45,487 bases of DNA from DASPTT01 sp035623275. Lineage in GTDB: Bacteria; Actinomycetota; Acidimicrobiia; Acidimicrobiales; UBA8190. The notes under the pieces are model-generated. The model saw only the letters and a program-made list of their open reading frames with translations, made no database searches and was not told where the DNA came from. This document shows positions 27,940-35,395 of this stretch, piece after piece; the first letter of the stretch is position 1, and each line of letters starts with the position of its first letter. The translations under genes were made by a program, and so were the position numbers. The DNA lies in contig DASPTT010000012.1 of NCBI GenBank assembly GCA_035623275.1, positions 1-45,487 of the forward strand. Reading direction: 5' to 3'.

Positions 27940-29344
27940 CGTGCAACCCCCTGCCCGTGAGGGCCATCACCGTCTCGCCGAACCCCTCCGACAGGGTGGG
28001 GTGCGGCTGGACGAAGTGTGCGACCTCGTCGACGGTCGCCTCCCAGTTGACGGCCAGATACCCCTGGCCGAGCTGCTCGGTGACCCACGGCCCCACCATG
28101 TGGACCCCGAGGATGCGCCCGGCGCGCCCGTCGGGCCCGCGCTCGGCGACGACCTTCACGAGTCCCTCCGTCTCACCGATGATCTTGGCGCGCGAGTTGC
28201 CGCCATAGGGGTCCTTCTGGGCGACCACGTCGAAGCCCTGGGCACGCGCGGCGGCCTCGGTCAGCCCTGCGAAGGCCACTTCGGGGTGGCAGTAGACGGC
28301 CCACGGCACCCGTCCGTAGTCGACCGGGACGGCGGGCTCCCCCAGGATCGTCTTGATGGCCACGATGGCCTCGGCGAAACCCACGTGGGCGAGCTGCGGC
28401 GTGTCCACGAGGTCGCCGACGGCCCAGATGCCCTCGCCGGCGCGCATGTACTCGTCCACCACGACGAAGCCGCGCTCGTCGACCCGGACGCCGGTCCCCT
28501 CAGCCAGCAGGCCCTCGCCACGCGGCCGCCGTCCCACCGAGACCACCACGGCGTCGACGGCGACGGACTCCCCCTCGCCGAAGGTCACGGTCGTCCCGGC
28601 GTCGCCCGGGGTGTGCCCGTGGACGACGACGCCGGTGTGCACCGCCATGCCCCGCTTGCGAAACGACCGGGCCACGACGCCGACGACGTCCTGGTCGCAC
28701 CCCGGCAGCAGCGTGGGCAGGGCCTCGAGCACCGTCACCTGGGTGCCCAGGTCGGAGAACATCGACGCGAACTCGCACCCGATCGCCCCGCCGCCGATGA
28801 CGGCCACCGACGCCGGCAGGGCGTCGAGGGCCAGGACCTCGTCCGAGGTGAGCACGTACCGGCCGTCGACGTCGAAGCCGGGGATGGTCCGCGGCAGCGA
28901 CCCCGCGGCCAGGACGACGTGACGGCCCACCAGCTCGGTGCGGCTCCCGTCGGCGGCCTCGACCGCGACTCGGTGCCCGGGCCCGAGGGTCCCCACCCCC
29001 TCCACGGTGACGATCCCCCGGCCCTTCATGAGGCCGGCCAGGCCCTTGTGGAGCTGGTCGACGACCTTCTGCTTGCGGCCCTGGCTGACCGAGAAGTCGA
29101 CGATGGGCTGGCCCGCCTGCACGCCGAACTCCTTGGCCCCCGCCACGGTGCGGGCGACGGCGGCGGTCTCGAGGAACTCCTTGGCGGGGATGCACCCGCG
29201 GTGCAGGCATGTCCCGCCCACGCGGTCGCGCTCGACGACCGCCACGGACAGCCCGGCCGCCGCGCCGTACAGGGCGGCGGCGTACCCGCCCGGACCGCCG
29301 CCGACGACGACGACGTCGAATTCGGTTGCCTGGGCCGTGTCCAT
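27932..29344 (-). CDS. lpdA: Dihydrolipoyl dehydrogenase (E3)
   Basis: E3 re-oxidises the dihydrolipoyl arm of E2 with NAD. The 470-residue protein has the FAD motif VVVGGGPGGYAAA at about residue 12, the redox-active disulfide in GGTCLHRGCIPAK, a second Rossmann motif VIGGGAIGCEFA, IWAVGDLV (FAD contact), and the C-terminal His-Glu region HFVQPHPTLSE. ATG 29344 is preceded by GGAGAGG. It is the first gene of the lpdA-sucB-lipB::lipA-M24-SDR operon, so the complex's E2, E3 and its lipoylation enzyme are made together. The leader holds a 14-base direct repeat. Confidence 0.93.
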   Translation of the reverse strand: MDTAQATEFDVVVVGGGPGGYAAALYGAAAGLSVAVVERDRVGGTCLHRGCIPAKEFLETAAVARTVAGAKEFGVQAGQPIVDFSVSQGRKQKVVDQLHKGLAGLMKGRGIVTVEGVGTLGPGHRVAVEAADGSRTELVGRHVVLAAGSLPRTIPGFDVDGRYVLTSDEVLALDALPASVAVIGGGAIGCEFASMFSDLGTQVTVLEALPTLLPGCDQDVVGVVARSFRKRGMAVHTGVVVHGHTPGDAGTTVTFGEGESVAVDAVVVSVGRRPRGEGLLAEGTGVRVDERGFVVVDEYMRAGEGIWAVGDLVDTPQLAHVGFAEAIVAIKTILGEPAVPVDYGRVPWAVYCHPEVAFAGLTEAAARAQGFDVVAQKDPYGGNSRAKIIGETEGLVKVVAERGPDGRAGRILGVHMVGPWVTEQLGQGYLAVNWEATVDEVAHFVQPHPTLSEGFGETVMALTGRGLHVG

Positions 29345-29351
29345 CACCTCT

Positions 29352-29384
29352 CCGGTGTCGCGTGCCGCTCCCGGTGTCGCGTGC
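29352..29384. repeat. 14-base direct repeat in the lpdA leader
   Basis: CCGGTGTCGCGTGC occurs exactly at 29352-29365 and 29371-29384, a period of 19 bases. It lies between the candidate -10 and the lpdA start, where a regulator or leader structure could act. It may also be a simple duplication. Confidence 0.75.
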
Positions 29385-29390
29385 GGTCCC

Positions 29391-29396
29391 AGCCTA
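29391..29396 (-). promoter_or_regulatory. Candidate -10 of the lpdA operon
   Basis: TAGGCT on the minus strand, predicting transcription from about 29384 and a leader of about 40 bases, consistent with the Shine-Dalgarno found at lpdA. Confidence 0.4.
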
Positions 29397-29409
29397 ACGG
29401 CCGCATCGC

Positions 29410-29826
29410 TCACGCCCCCGGTGAGGGCGGCTCCGGCAGGTCGGTAGGGAGCGGCAAGGGCCGGCGCCCCGCGAACCCGGCGTCGGGCAGGTGCCACCAC
29501 CCGAGGTCCTCCTCCCCCTGACGCCAGCAGAGGTGCACCTCACGCCCGGAGGGGTGCCGACACGGGAAGTCGACGATGCCCTGTGCCAGGTCGCGCAGCA
29601 CGATGCCCTTCGCCTCCAGCTCGGCGGCGGCCTCCTCGGCCGGCACCAGCTCGGCCACGTCGGGCGCGGCGCCGCCGTCCGACCCGGGGCGGCGCGACCC
29701 CGCCACCGTGGCGTGGCCGTTGGCCCGCGACCGCACGCCGGCCGCGCCGGCGCGCTGGAGCGAGGCGAGCAGGATGCGGAGGCGTGGCAGGTACGCCCGG
29801 GCGTCGTCCTCGCTCCAGTGGACCAC
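29410..29826 (-). CDS. DUF2203 family protein
   Basis: A 138-residue soluble protein of unknown function. The N-terminus (SEDDARAYLPRLRILLASL) forms a helix; the C-terminal half shows the DUF2203 pattern: GIVLRDLAQGIVDFP, VHLCWRQGEEDLGWWHLPDAGFAGRRPL. A low-complexity insert around residues 35-55 separates them. The GTG start at 29826 lies 35 bases after the SDR stop, with no -10 of its own visible, so it is probably co-transcribed with that gene. Function is not known for the family. Confidence 0.8.
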   Translation of the reverse strand: MVHWSEDDARAYLPRLRILLASLQRAGAAGVRSRANGHATVAGSRRPGSDGGAAPDVAELVPAEEAAAELEAKGIVLRDLAQGIVDFPCRHPSGREVHLCWRQGEEDLGWWHLPDAGFAGRRPLPLPTDLPEPPSPGA

Positions 29827-29861
29827 GGCCCGCGCCCGCGTTCAGCGACGGTGCAGGCCCG

Positions 29862-30623
29862 TCACTTCGGGGGCATGCGGATGCCGCCGTCCAGCCGGAT
29901 CACCTCGCCGTTGAGGTAGCTGTTCTGCGCGATGTGGGCCACGAGCTCCCCGTACTGGGCGGGTTGGCCGAGCCGCTTGGGGAAGAGCACGGACTGCCCC
30001 AGGGCGTTGCGCTGCTCCTCGGGCAGCATGCCGAGCAGCGGCGTGTCGAAGAGGCCCGGGGCGATGGTCACCACGCGGATGCCCACCGCAGCCAGGTCAC
30101 GAGCCGCGGGCAGGGTCATGCCCACCACCGCGCCCTTGGAGGCCGAGTAGGCCAGTTGGCCGATCTGCCCGTCGAAGGCGGCCACCGACGCGGTGTTCAC
30201 GATCACGCCCCGCTCGCCGTCGGCCAGGGGCTCTGTCCCGGCCATGGCGCTCGCGGCGCGCGTCATCACGTTGAACGTGCCCACGACGTTGAGCTCCTGG
30301 ATGAACTTGAAGGCGCCCGCGTCGTGTGGCGAGTTGTCCCGGTTGATCACGCGTCCGACCCATCCCGTCCCCGCGCAGTTCACCGCGACACGGAGGTTGC
30401 CGCCCTCGGCGGCCTGGTCCACCGCGCGCTGGCAGTCGTCGGGGTCGGTGACGTCACCGGCCACGTAGTTGGCACCGAGCTCGCCGGCGAGCGCCTTCGC
30501 CCCTTCCTCGTTGCGGTCGAAGAGGGTGCAGCGCACGCCGAGTGCCGTGAGCTTCTGCGCCGTGCCCGCACCGAGACCCGAAGCGCCGCCCGTGATGATC
30601 GCCGAGGTGCCGTTGAGTTCCAT
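29862..30623 (-). CDS. SDR oxidoreductase, 3-hydroxyacyl-CoA dehydrogenase type-2-like
   Basis: A classical 253-residue SDR: IITGGASGLGAGT (NAD motif), DVTDPDDC, VNCAGTG, catalytic Ser in NTASVAAF, and YSASKGAVVG carrying the Tyr-Lys pair. RGVIVNTASVAAFDGQIGQ and the TIAPGLFDTPLL segment closely resemble human HSD17B10 and mycobacterial FadB2-like enzymes, which oxidise 3-hydroxyacyl-CoAs in beta-oxidation. Two ATGs are possible; the second, at 30623, is 7 bases after a TAGCAT -10, while the first overlaps that hexamer, so I use the second. Confidence 0.85.
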   Translation of the reverse strand: MELNGTSAIITGGASGLGAGTAQKLTALGVRCTLFDRNEEGAKALAGELGANYVAGDVTDPDDCQRAVDQAAEGGNLRVAVNCAGTGWVGRVINRDNSPHDAGAFKFIQELNVVGTFNVMTRAASAMAGTEPLADGERGVIVNTASVAAFDGQIGQLAYSASKGAVVGMTLPAARDLAAVGIRVVTIAPGLFDTPLLGMLPEEQRNALGQSVLFPKRLGQPAQYGELVAHIAQNSYLNGEVIRLDGGIRMPPK

Positions 30624-30636
30624 GCGCCGCATGCTA
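30624..30636 (-). promoter_or_regulatory. Leaderless-type -10 of SDR gene
   Basis: TAGCAT (30636-30631, minus), 7 bases to ATG 30623. An upstream in-frame ATG overlaps the hexamer and would not be on the transcript. Confidence 0.5.
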
Positions 30637-30692
30637 CGGGTGGCTCTCGGACGAGCGCCAAAAGCGCTCGCCCGAGGGCCACCGGCGCCCGA

Positions 30693-31184
30693 TCAGGACG
30701 GTGCGGCGTGGTCCCCGCCGGTGCCACGCCCGGTGGCGGCGGCGTCCACAGCGAGCTGGTCGACCCAGTCGTTCATGGCGTCGCCGGAATGGCCTTTGAC
30801 CTTCCCGAAGCGCACCGGCCGGCCGGGATCGAGGGCGAGCTCGAGCAGCGGCTCCCACAGATCGCGATTGGCGACCGGCTTTCCCGCGGCATTGCGCCAG
30901 GCGCGCCGGCGCCAGCCCTCCCACCACCGGTCACGGAAGCAATTGACCACGTAGGCGGAGTCGCTCAGGACGTGCAGCGGTCCCTGGACCGCCTCCAGCG
31001 CGCGCAGCACCGCGGTGACCTCCATGCGCTGGTTGGTGGTGGCGGGCTCCGCCCCGCTGGCGTAGCGGCCGCCCGGCACGGCCCAGGCCCACCCCCCCGG
31101 ACCGGGGTTGCCCAGGCAGGAGCCGTCCGTGTACACGACCGTCTCGTCGCCGTGCCCATGGCGCGACGCCGGCGGCGGGGTCAT
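30693..31184 (-). CDS. rnhA: Ribonuclease HI
   Basis: RNase HI cuts the RNA strand of RNA-DNA hybrids and needs two magnesium ions. The 163-residue protein has the four acidic ligands in order: YTDGSCLGNPGPGGWA (Asp), NQRMEVTAVLRAL (Glu), VLSDSAYVVN (Asp) and MNDWVDQLA (Asp), plus the flexible-loop histidine in KVKGHSGD. This is close to the E. coli layout and length. The ATG at 31184 overlaps the stop of the upstream SDR gene (ATGA), so translation is coupled; the functional reason is not evident. Confidence 0.93.
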   Translation of the reverse strand: MTPPPASRHGHGDETVVYTDGSCLGNPGPGGWAWAVPGGRYASGAEPATTNQRMEVTAVLRALEAVQGPLHVLSDSAYVVNCFRDRWWEGWRRRAWRNAAGKPVANRDLWEPLLELALDPGRPVRFGKVKGHSGDAMNDWVDQLAVDAAATGRGTGGDHAAPS

Positions 31185-31942
31185 GGAGCGCCAAGCCCCT
31201 CGGCCGGGTCGATGGGGCTCCACAAGGAGACGCCGCCGTCGGCCGCCAGCACCTGTCCCGTCACCCACGGCGTGCAGGCCAGGGCGACGGCGGCCTCGGC
31301 GACCGCGTACGCGGAGCCGAGCCCGCCGAGCGCGGCCCTCGCCGCGGCCCGCTCCTGGTAGCCGGGCAGCGCCTGTGTCGGCGCGAACAGAGGAGTCTCC
31401 GTTGCCCCGGGCGCGATGGTGTTCACCCGGACCCCGAACGGGCCGAGCTCGCGCGCCGCCACCCGTCCCAGCTGGGCGACGCCCGCCTTGGACACGCTGT
31501 AGTGCCCCATCATCCGCTCGGTGAGGAACCCGGAGATCGACCCCACCAGCACGATCGATCCCCCACGTCCCCCGGTCACCATGGCCCGGGCGATCTCGCG
31601 CAGGCTCGTGAAGGCACCGCGCAGGTTCACGGCGATGACGCGGTCCCACTCGGCCAGGGTCATGTCCACCAGCGGGCCGAAACCCCCGACCCCGGCGCTC
31701 AGGAACGCCAGGTCGATGCCGCCGAGCGCGCCACGGGCCTCGGCCACGGACTCGACCACCTGGCGCTCGTCGGTGACGTCGCAGCGCACCGCCAGCTCCA
31801 CGGGGGCAGCCACCTCCTGGAGGTCGAGCACCGCGACGCGCGCGCCGGCGCGCCGCAGGATGTCGACGGTGGCGGCCCCGATGCCGCTGGCCCCGCCGGT
31901 GACCAGCGCGCCCGCGTCGTGGAGCTCGAACGACATCGTCAC
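31181..31942 (-). CDS. SDR family oxidoreductase
   Basis: A 253-residue classical SDR with VTGGASGIGAAT (cofactor loop), RCDVTDERQV, LSAGVGGFG, VLVGSISGF (catalytic Ser) and HYSVSKAGVAQLG (Tyr-Lys). Substrate unknown. Start may be GTG 31942 or ATG 31936. GTG 31942 overlaps the stop of a 15-codon micro-ORF (GTGA), and the only -10 in the region belongs to that micro-ORF, so the SDR is probably translated by coupling. rnhA follows with an ATGA overlap. Confidence 0.82.
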   Translation of the reverse strand: MTMSFELHDAGALVTGGASGIGAATVDILRRAGARVAVLDLQEVAAPVELAVRCDVTDERQVVESVAEARGALGGIDLAFLSAGVGGFGPLVDMTLAEWDRVIAVNLRGAFTSLREIARAMVTGGRGGSIVLVGSISGFLTERMMGHYSVSKAGVAQLGRVAARELGPFGVRVNTIAPGATETPLFAPTQALPGYQERAAARAALGGLGSAYAVAEAAVALACTPWVTGQVLAADGGVSLWSPIDPAEGLGAP

Positions 31943-31986
31943 CGGCGGTGCCCGGGTGCGCGTGGGGGCGACGGCACGTGCAACAT
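31939..31986 (-). CDS. Candidate leaderless 15-codon leader peptide
   Basis: ATG at 31986 lies 7 bases after TAGCGT (31999-31994, minus). The frame reads 15 codons (MLHVPSPPRAPGHRR) and ends in a TGA that overlaps the GTG of the SDR gene. A leaderless short ORF ending on the next start is a known way to feed ribosomes to a downstream gene in mycobacteria. The peptide is Pro/Arg-rich, which may slow ribosomes. Predicted only. Confidence 0.4.
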   Translation of the reverse strand: MLHVPSPPRAPGHRR

Positions 31987-31999
31987 CGGCGTCACGCTA
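31987..31999 (-). promoter_or_regulatory. Leaderless-type -10 of the micro-ORF/SDR/rnhA unit
   Basis: TAGCGT (31999-31994) placed 7 bases from the micro-ORF ATG at 31986. It would serve the SDR and rnhA genes too. Confidence 0.45.
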
Positions 32000-32031
32000 G
32001 CGGCGGCCACCGGACCGGTCGCGTCGCAACC

Positions 32032-32043
32032 TACGATGCCGCC
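32032..32043 (+). promoter_or_regulatory. Leaderless-type -10 of hydrolase gene
   Basis: TACGAT (32032-32037), 6 bases, ATG 32044. It is back to back with the micro-ORF promoter. Confidence 0.5.
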
Positions 32044-32688
32044 ATGCCTGGTCCCCGCCCCTCGCCCCCGACGCCGAGCGCGGCGCCGGGCCGTGGGACC
32101 GCCCGGGGCCGCGCCGGCCGACACCGGGTCGCAGGCCTCGTCCTCACGCCCGGCGCCAGCGCAGGCCGGGACCAGCCCGCCCTGGTGGCCATCGACGAGG
32201 CGCTCGGGGCCGAAGGTGTCGCCGTGGAGCGCATCGACTTCCCCTACCGCCTCGCCGGGCGCCGCGCCCCGGACCGGCCACCGGTGCTGATCGCCGCCGT
32301 CGTCGACGCGGCACGGGCGCTGGCTGTTGCCCTGGGGCGGCCCCAGTCGACCGTCGCCCTCGGTGGCCGGTCGATGGGAGGCCGGATGTGCTCGATGGCG
32401 GTGGCCGAGGGGCTGGAGGCGGCGGCCCTGGTGCTCGTGAGCTACCCCCTGCACCCGCCGGGCAAGCCCGATGCGCTGCGCACGGAGCACTTCCCGGCCA
32501 TCGGCGTCCCCTGCCTCTTCGTATCGGGGACCCGTGACGCCTTCGGCACGCCGGCCGAGCTGGAGCGGGCCACCACGGCCATCCGGGGACCGGTCACCCA
32601 CGCCTGGGTCGAGGGCGGCGACCACGGACTGCGCGCAAGGGACGCGGCGGTGGCGCAGATCGTGCGTGAGTGGGTCCTGGCGCTGTGA
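32044..32688 (+). CDS. Alpha/beta hydrolase of the dienelactone-hydrolase/KANL3-Tex30 type
   Basis: A 214-residue alpha/beta hydrolase. After a Pro-rich N-terminal tail, the core shows VLTPGASAGRDQPAL, the nucleophile elbow GGRSMGGRMCS (GxSxG with Ser in RSM), VLVSYPLHPPGKP, LFVSGTRDAFGTP (catalytic Asp) and GGDHGL (catalytic His). The YPLHPPG motif is typical of the KANL3/Tex30 subfamily. Substrate is unknown. The start at 32044 is chosen for the leaderless -10; the frame is open further upstream but without a signal. Confidence 0.82.
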   Translation: MPGPRPSPPTPSAAPGRGTARGRAGRHRVAGLVLTPGASAGRDQPALVAIDEALGAEGVAVERIDFPYRLAGRRAPDRPPVLIAAVVDAARALAVALGRPQSTVALGGRSMGGRMCSMAVAEGLEAAALVLVSYPLHPPGKPDALRTEHFPAIGVPCLFVSGTRDAFGTPAELERATTAIRGPVTHAWVEGGDHGLRARDAAVAQIVREWVLAL

Positions 32689-32774
32689 CCGGCGGCCACC
32701 CGGCGCGCTGACATCGGGCTCGGCCGGGCCGGCCCGCCCCTTGAGCCCACCGGCGCGAATTGTGCGCTTTGTCC

Positions 32775-32810
32775 TTGTGACGGCCGGCGGTGCTGTCGAC
32801 ATTGAGTTCT
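32775..32810 (+). promoter_or_regulatory. Candidate promoter of the LysM/transglycosylase gene
   Basis: TTGTGA (32775-32780), 17 bases, GACATT (32798-32803), 7 bases, ATG 32811. The -35 and spacing are good; the -10 is weak at its first base. It supports starting translation at 32811 rather than the GTG at 32790. Confidence 0.35.
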
Positions 32811-33833
32811 ATGTTGCGTGCGTTGGTGCTGAAGCCAACGAGGCCAACGAGGCCAACGAAGCTAACGAGGCCAACGAGGCCAACAGGTCGGGCCCTGGGC
32901 ATGCTCGCCTTCGCCACGCTGGCCGTGGTCGCCGTCCTGGCGATGTCGCCGGCGGCGGCCGCTGGCACACCGGGCACCGTGCCCGTACGTCTCGGCGACA
33001 CGCTCACCGCAATCGCCGCGCGCAACCACACGACGGTGGCCGCGCTGGCGGCGGCCAACGGCATCACCGACCCCGACCGCATCGTGGCGGGCACGGTGCT
33101 GCGACTGCCGGCGCCGTCCGCGCCGTCGGGCGCGGGTGGCGGACAGGCCGCCGGGGCGAACGCGCCTGGGGCGCCGCTGACCGTGGTGGTGCACCTCGGC
33201 GACACGCTCACCGCCATCGCCGCGCGCAACCACACGACGGTGGCCGCGCTGGCGGCGGCCAACGGCATCACCAACCCCAACCGCATCGTGGCGGGCACGG
33301 TGCTGCGACTGCCCGTGTCGACCATGGCCCTCGCCTCCTACAGCGCACCGGTCCCCGGCACCGGCACGGGCGCCGGGGGCTTCTCCGACCCGGGGGTGCT
33401 GCCCGCGCCGCTGCGTTCGCATCCCGAGCGCCTGGCGCTGGCCCCGGCGTTCCGGCAGGCCGCAGGAGCGGCGGGCGTGCCGGCCAGCCTGCTCGAGGCG
33501 CTGTGCTGGTGGGAGTCGGGCTGGCAGGCGGGGGTCGTGTCGTCCGCGGGTGCGGTGGGTGTCTGCCAGCTCGAACCGGCCACGACGTCGTTCGTGCGCA
33601 CGACGCTGCTTCGTCAGCCCACGCTCGACCCACGCGTGGCGCCGCAGAACATCACCATGGGGGCCGCCTACCTCGCGTACCTGCTGCGGCAGACCGGCGG
33701 CGACCAGCGCCTCGCCCTGGCCGGCTACTACGCGGGCCTGGCGTCGGTGCGCGCGCACGGGATGTCGAGCGCGACCAAGAACTACGTCGAGGGCATCATG
33801 GCCTACGCCGCCGTCTTCGCCCGGGCGGGCTGA
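32811..33833 (+). CDS. Secreted LysM-repeat lytic transglycosylase
   Basis: A 340-residue exported wall enzyme. Residues 1-27 are a very basic n-region made of PTR repeats, 28-46 a hydrophobic signal segment ending before SPAAAAG. Two LysM domains (about 57-100 and 125-168) bind peptidoglycan and are almost identical. A transglycosylase domain of the SLT/GH23 type follows (about 205-340) with catalytic Glu235 in WWESGW, then GAVGVCQLEP and GYYAG. It would cleave glycan strands with formation of anhydro-muramic ends. The start is the ATG at 32811. About 100 bases lie upstream; I see a candidate promoter but no riboswitch. Confidence 0.87.
   Translation: MLRALVLKPTRPTRPTKLTRPTRPTGRALGMLAFATLAVVAVLAMSPAAAAGTPGTVPVRLGDTLTAIAARNHTTVAALAAANGITDPDRIVAGTVLRLPAPSAPSGAGGGQAAGANAPGAPLTVVVHLGDTLTAIAARNHTTVAALAAANGITNPNRIVAGTVLRLPVSTMALASYSAPVPGTGTGAGGFSDPGVLPAPLRSHPERLALAPAFRQAAGAAGVPASLLEALCWWESGWQAGVVSSAGAVGVCQLEPATTSFVRTTLLRQPTLDPRVAPQNITMGAAYLAYLLRQTGGDQRLALAGYYAGLASVRAHGMSSATKNYVEGIMAYAAVFARAG
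32835..32888 (+). repeat. 9-base tandem repeat encoding PTR units
   Basis: Six consecutive 9-base units based on CCAACGAGG (32835-32888), with variants in units 3, 4 and 6. They encode the basic n-region of the signal peptide (RPT/KLT repeats). Changes in copy number would keep the frame and change only the positive charge before the hydrophobic segment. Confidence 0.85.
32991..33313 (+). repeat. 119-base near-identical direct repeat (two LysM domains)
   Basis: Positions 32991-33109 and 33195-33313 match at 116 of 119 bases; the three differences are A/C at the fifth codon region and two G/A changes that turn DPD into NPN. This is much closer than protein selection alone requires and points to recent duplication or gene conversion. 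Confidence 0.9.
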
Positions 33834-33888
33834 CCCACCGGTCGCGTGCGACGGCGCGTCCCACCGCATCGAGCCGCCCGTCGTGCGC

Positions 33889-34737
33889 TCAGGGCCCGGG
33901 CAGGTACCGGACGAACTCGTCCAGGACCCGGCACATGGCAACGGCGGGACCGGAGGGCACCCGCAGCACCACCTCGGTGACGCCCAGGCCCTCGAAGTGC
34001 TCGAGCTTGCCCGGGTCGGGCACGGTGCCGAAGGGGGCGACGACGAGGCCCTCGGGGTCCCGACCGGCGTCGGCGAACGCCTGGCGCAGGACGGGGATGG
34101 CGGCCGCGAGCCCGGCACCGCCGACGGGCATCCAGCCGTCCGCGTACTCGGCCACCGCGGCGAAGAGCTTCGGTCCCGCGCCCCCGCCGACGAGCGTCCG
34201 CACCCGCGGCTGTTGGAGCGGCTTCGGCCACGCGTAGCAGGGGGGCAGCTCCACGTGGCGACCGTGGAACTCGGGTGTGTCGACGCGTTCGTCCCACAGC
34301 GCCTGCATGCACAGCACCTTCTCCCGTGCGATGGCGCGGCGTGCCGAGAAGTCGATGCCGTGGTCCTCGGCCTCGGCCCGGTTCCACCCGAAGCCCATGC
34401 CGAGCACAACCCGGCCACCCGAGAGCCGGTCCAGCGTCGCCACTTGCTTGGCCAGCACCACCGGGTCGTGCTGGGCCACCAGGGCGACCCCGGTGCCCAG
34501 CCGGATGTCACGGGTCACGGCAGCCGCCGCGGCCAGCGCCACGAAGGGGTCGACAGCACGGCGGTAGTCGTCGAGGTGCACCCCCTCGACCAACCCTGGG
34601 GGCTCGGCCATGCGGACGGGCAGATGCGTGTGCTCGGGGAGGTAGAGCGAATGGAAGCCCCGCTCTTCCACGGCGACGGCCAGCGCGTCGGGTGCCATGG
34701 ACCGGTCGGTGAGGAAGGCGGTGATGCCGACGTGCAC
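33889..34737 (-). CDS. Luciferase-like (probably F420-dependent) oxidoreductase
   Basis: A 282-residue TIM-barrel protein of the bacterial luciferase superfamily. VGITAFLTDRSMAPDALAVAVEERGFHSLYLPEHTH at the N-terminus and LGTGVALVAQHDPVVLAKQVATLDRLSGGRVVLGMGFGWNRAE in the middle match the actinobacterial F420-dependent LLM class (probable TIGR03619 type). These transfer hydride from reduced F420 to varied substrates. The presence of cofD and cofE in the same window supports F420 over FMN. GTG 34737 lies 11 bases after the tag stop, with no -10 of its own, so it is probably co-transcribed with tag. Substrate unknown. Confidence 0.83.
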   Translation of the reverse strand: MHVGITAFLTDRSMAPDALAVAVEERGFHSLYLPEHTHLPVRMAEPPGLVEGVHLDDYRRAVDPFVALAAAAAVTRDIRLGTGVALVAQHDPVVLAKQVATLDRLSGGRVVLGMGFGWNRAEAEDHGIDFSARRAIAREKVLCMQALWDERVDTPEFHGRHVELPPCYAWPKPLQQPRVRTLVGGGAGPKLFAAVAEYADGWMPVGGAGLAAAIPVLRQAFADAGRDPEGLVVAPFGTVPDPGKLEHFEGLGVTEVVLRVPSGPAVAMCRVLDEFVRYLPGP

Positions 34738-34748
34738 GGGGAGAGGTC

Positions 34749-35333
34749 TTAGCGCGCGCCGCCGCCCAGCGCCCGCCAGCGCGGGCAGGTGACCAGATGG
34801 TCGTTGACCATGCCCGCCGCCTGCATGGTGGCGTAGCAGGTGGTCGGGCCCACGAAGCGGAAGCCCCGCCGACGCAGCTCCTTGCTCATGGCCTCCGACA
34901 CGGGCGTCACCGCCGGGATCTCGTCCAGGGCGCGCCAGCGGTTGTGCACGGTGACGCCATCGGTGAAGGACCACAGGAGCTCGTCGAGCCTCTCGCCCGC
35001 CTCGTGCATGTCCCGCACCACGCGGGCGTTGGACAGCGCCGAGGTGATCTTGGCCCGGTTGCGCACGATGCCCGGGTCCTGCACCAGCCGTTCGACGTCG
35101 GCGTCGTCGAAGCGGGCGACGGCCGCGGGGTCGAAGCCCGCAAAGGCGCGCCGGTACCCCGGGCGTTTCGACAGGATCAGCGACCAGCTCAACCCGGACT
35201 GCGCACCTTCCAGCACCAGCCGTTCGAAAAGGCCGCGCTCGTCGTGGACCGGGACCCCCCACTCCTCGTCGTGGTACGTGCGCATCTCGGGCGTCACCAC
35301 GCCCCAGCCGCAGCCCTCCGGTCGATCGGTCAC
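34749..35333 (-). CDS. tag: DNA-3-methyladenine glycosylase I
   Basis: Tag removes 3-methyladenine from alkylated DNA. The 194-residue protein shows CGWGVVTPEMRTYHDEEWGVPVHD at the N-terminus, with the first zinc ligand (Cys8), the LEGAQSGLSWSLILSKRPGYRRAF helix-hairpin region, and FRFVGPTTCYATMQAAGMVNDHLVTC holding later zinc ligands and base-pocket residues. Length and motifs are those of the family. The GTG start has a leaderless -10 (TACGCT, 6 bases). Upstream lies a remnant of a cyclase gene. Confidence 0.93.
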   Translation of the reverse strand: MTDRPEGCGWGVVTPEMRTYHDEEWGVPVHDERGLFERLVLEGAQSGLSWSLILSKRPGYRRAFAGFDPAAVARFDDADVERLVQDPGIVRNRAKITSALSNARVVRDMHEAGERLDELLWSFTDGVTVHNRWRALDEIPAVTPVSEAMSKELRRRGFRFVGPTTCYATMQAAGMVNDHLVTCPRWRALGGGAR

Positions 35334-35345
35334 CCGCGCAGCGTA
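35334..35345 (-). promoter_or_regulatory. Leaderless-type -10 of tag
   Basis: TACGCT (35345-35340, minus), 6 bases to GTG 35333; no Shine-Dalgarno. Confidence 0.5.
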
Positions 35346-35395
35346 CGGCCCACCCGCCCTCGACCCGTGCGCCGGCTGGCCCCGGGACCGGCGCC

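Noticed and set aside
32689..32810. Cyclic-di-AMP or other riboswitch upstream of the LysM/transglycosylase gene
   Set aside because: The gap is about 120 bases and shows no conserved riboswitch core; a simple promoter with a leaderless ATG explains it.
32835..33313. CRISPR-like or mobile repeat array
   Set aside because: The repeats are in frame inside one gene (signal-peptide minisatellite and duplicated LysM domains) with no spacers or cas genes.
34747..34752. TAAGAC hexamer before the luciferase-family gene as a leaderless -10
   Set aside because: It lacks the essential final T and coincides with the tag stop; co-transcription with tag is simpler.
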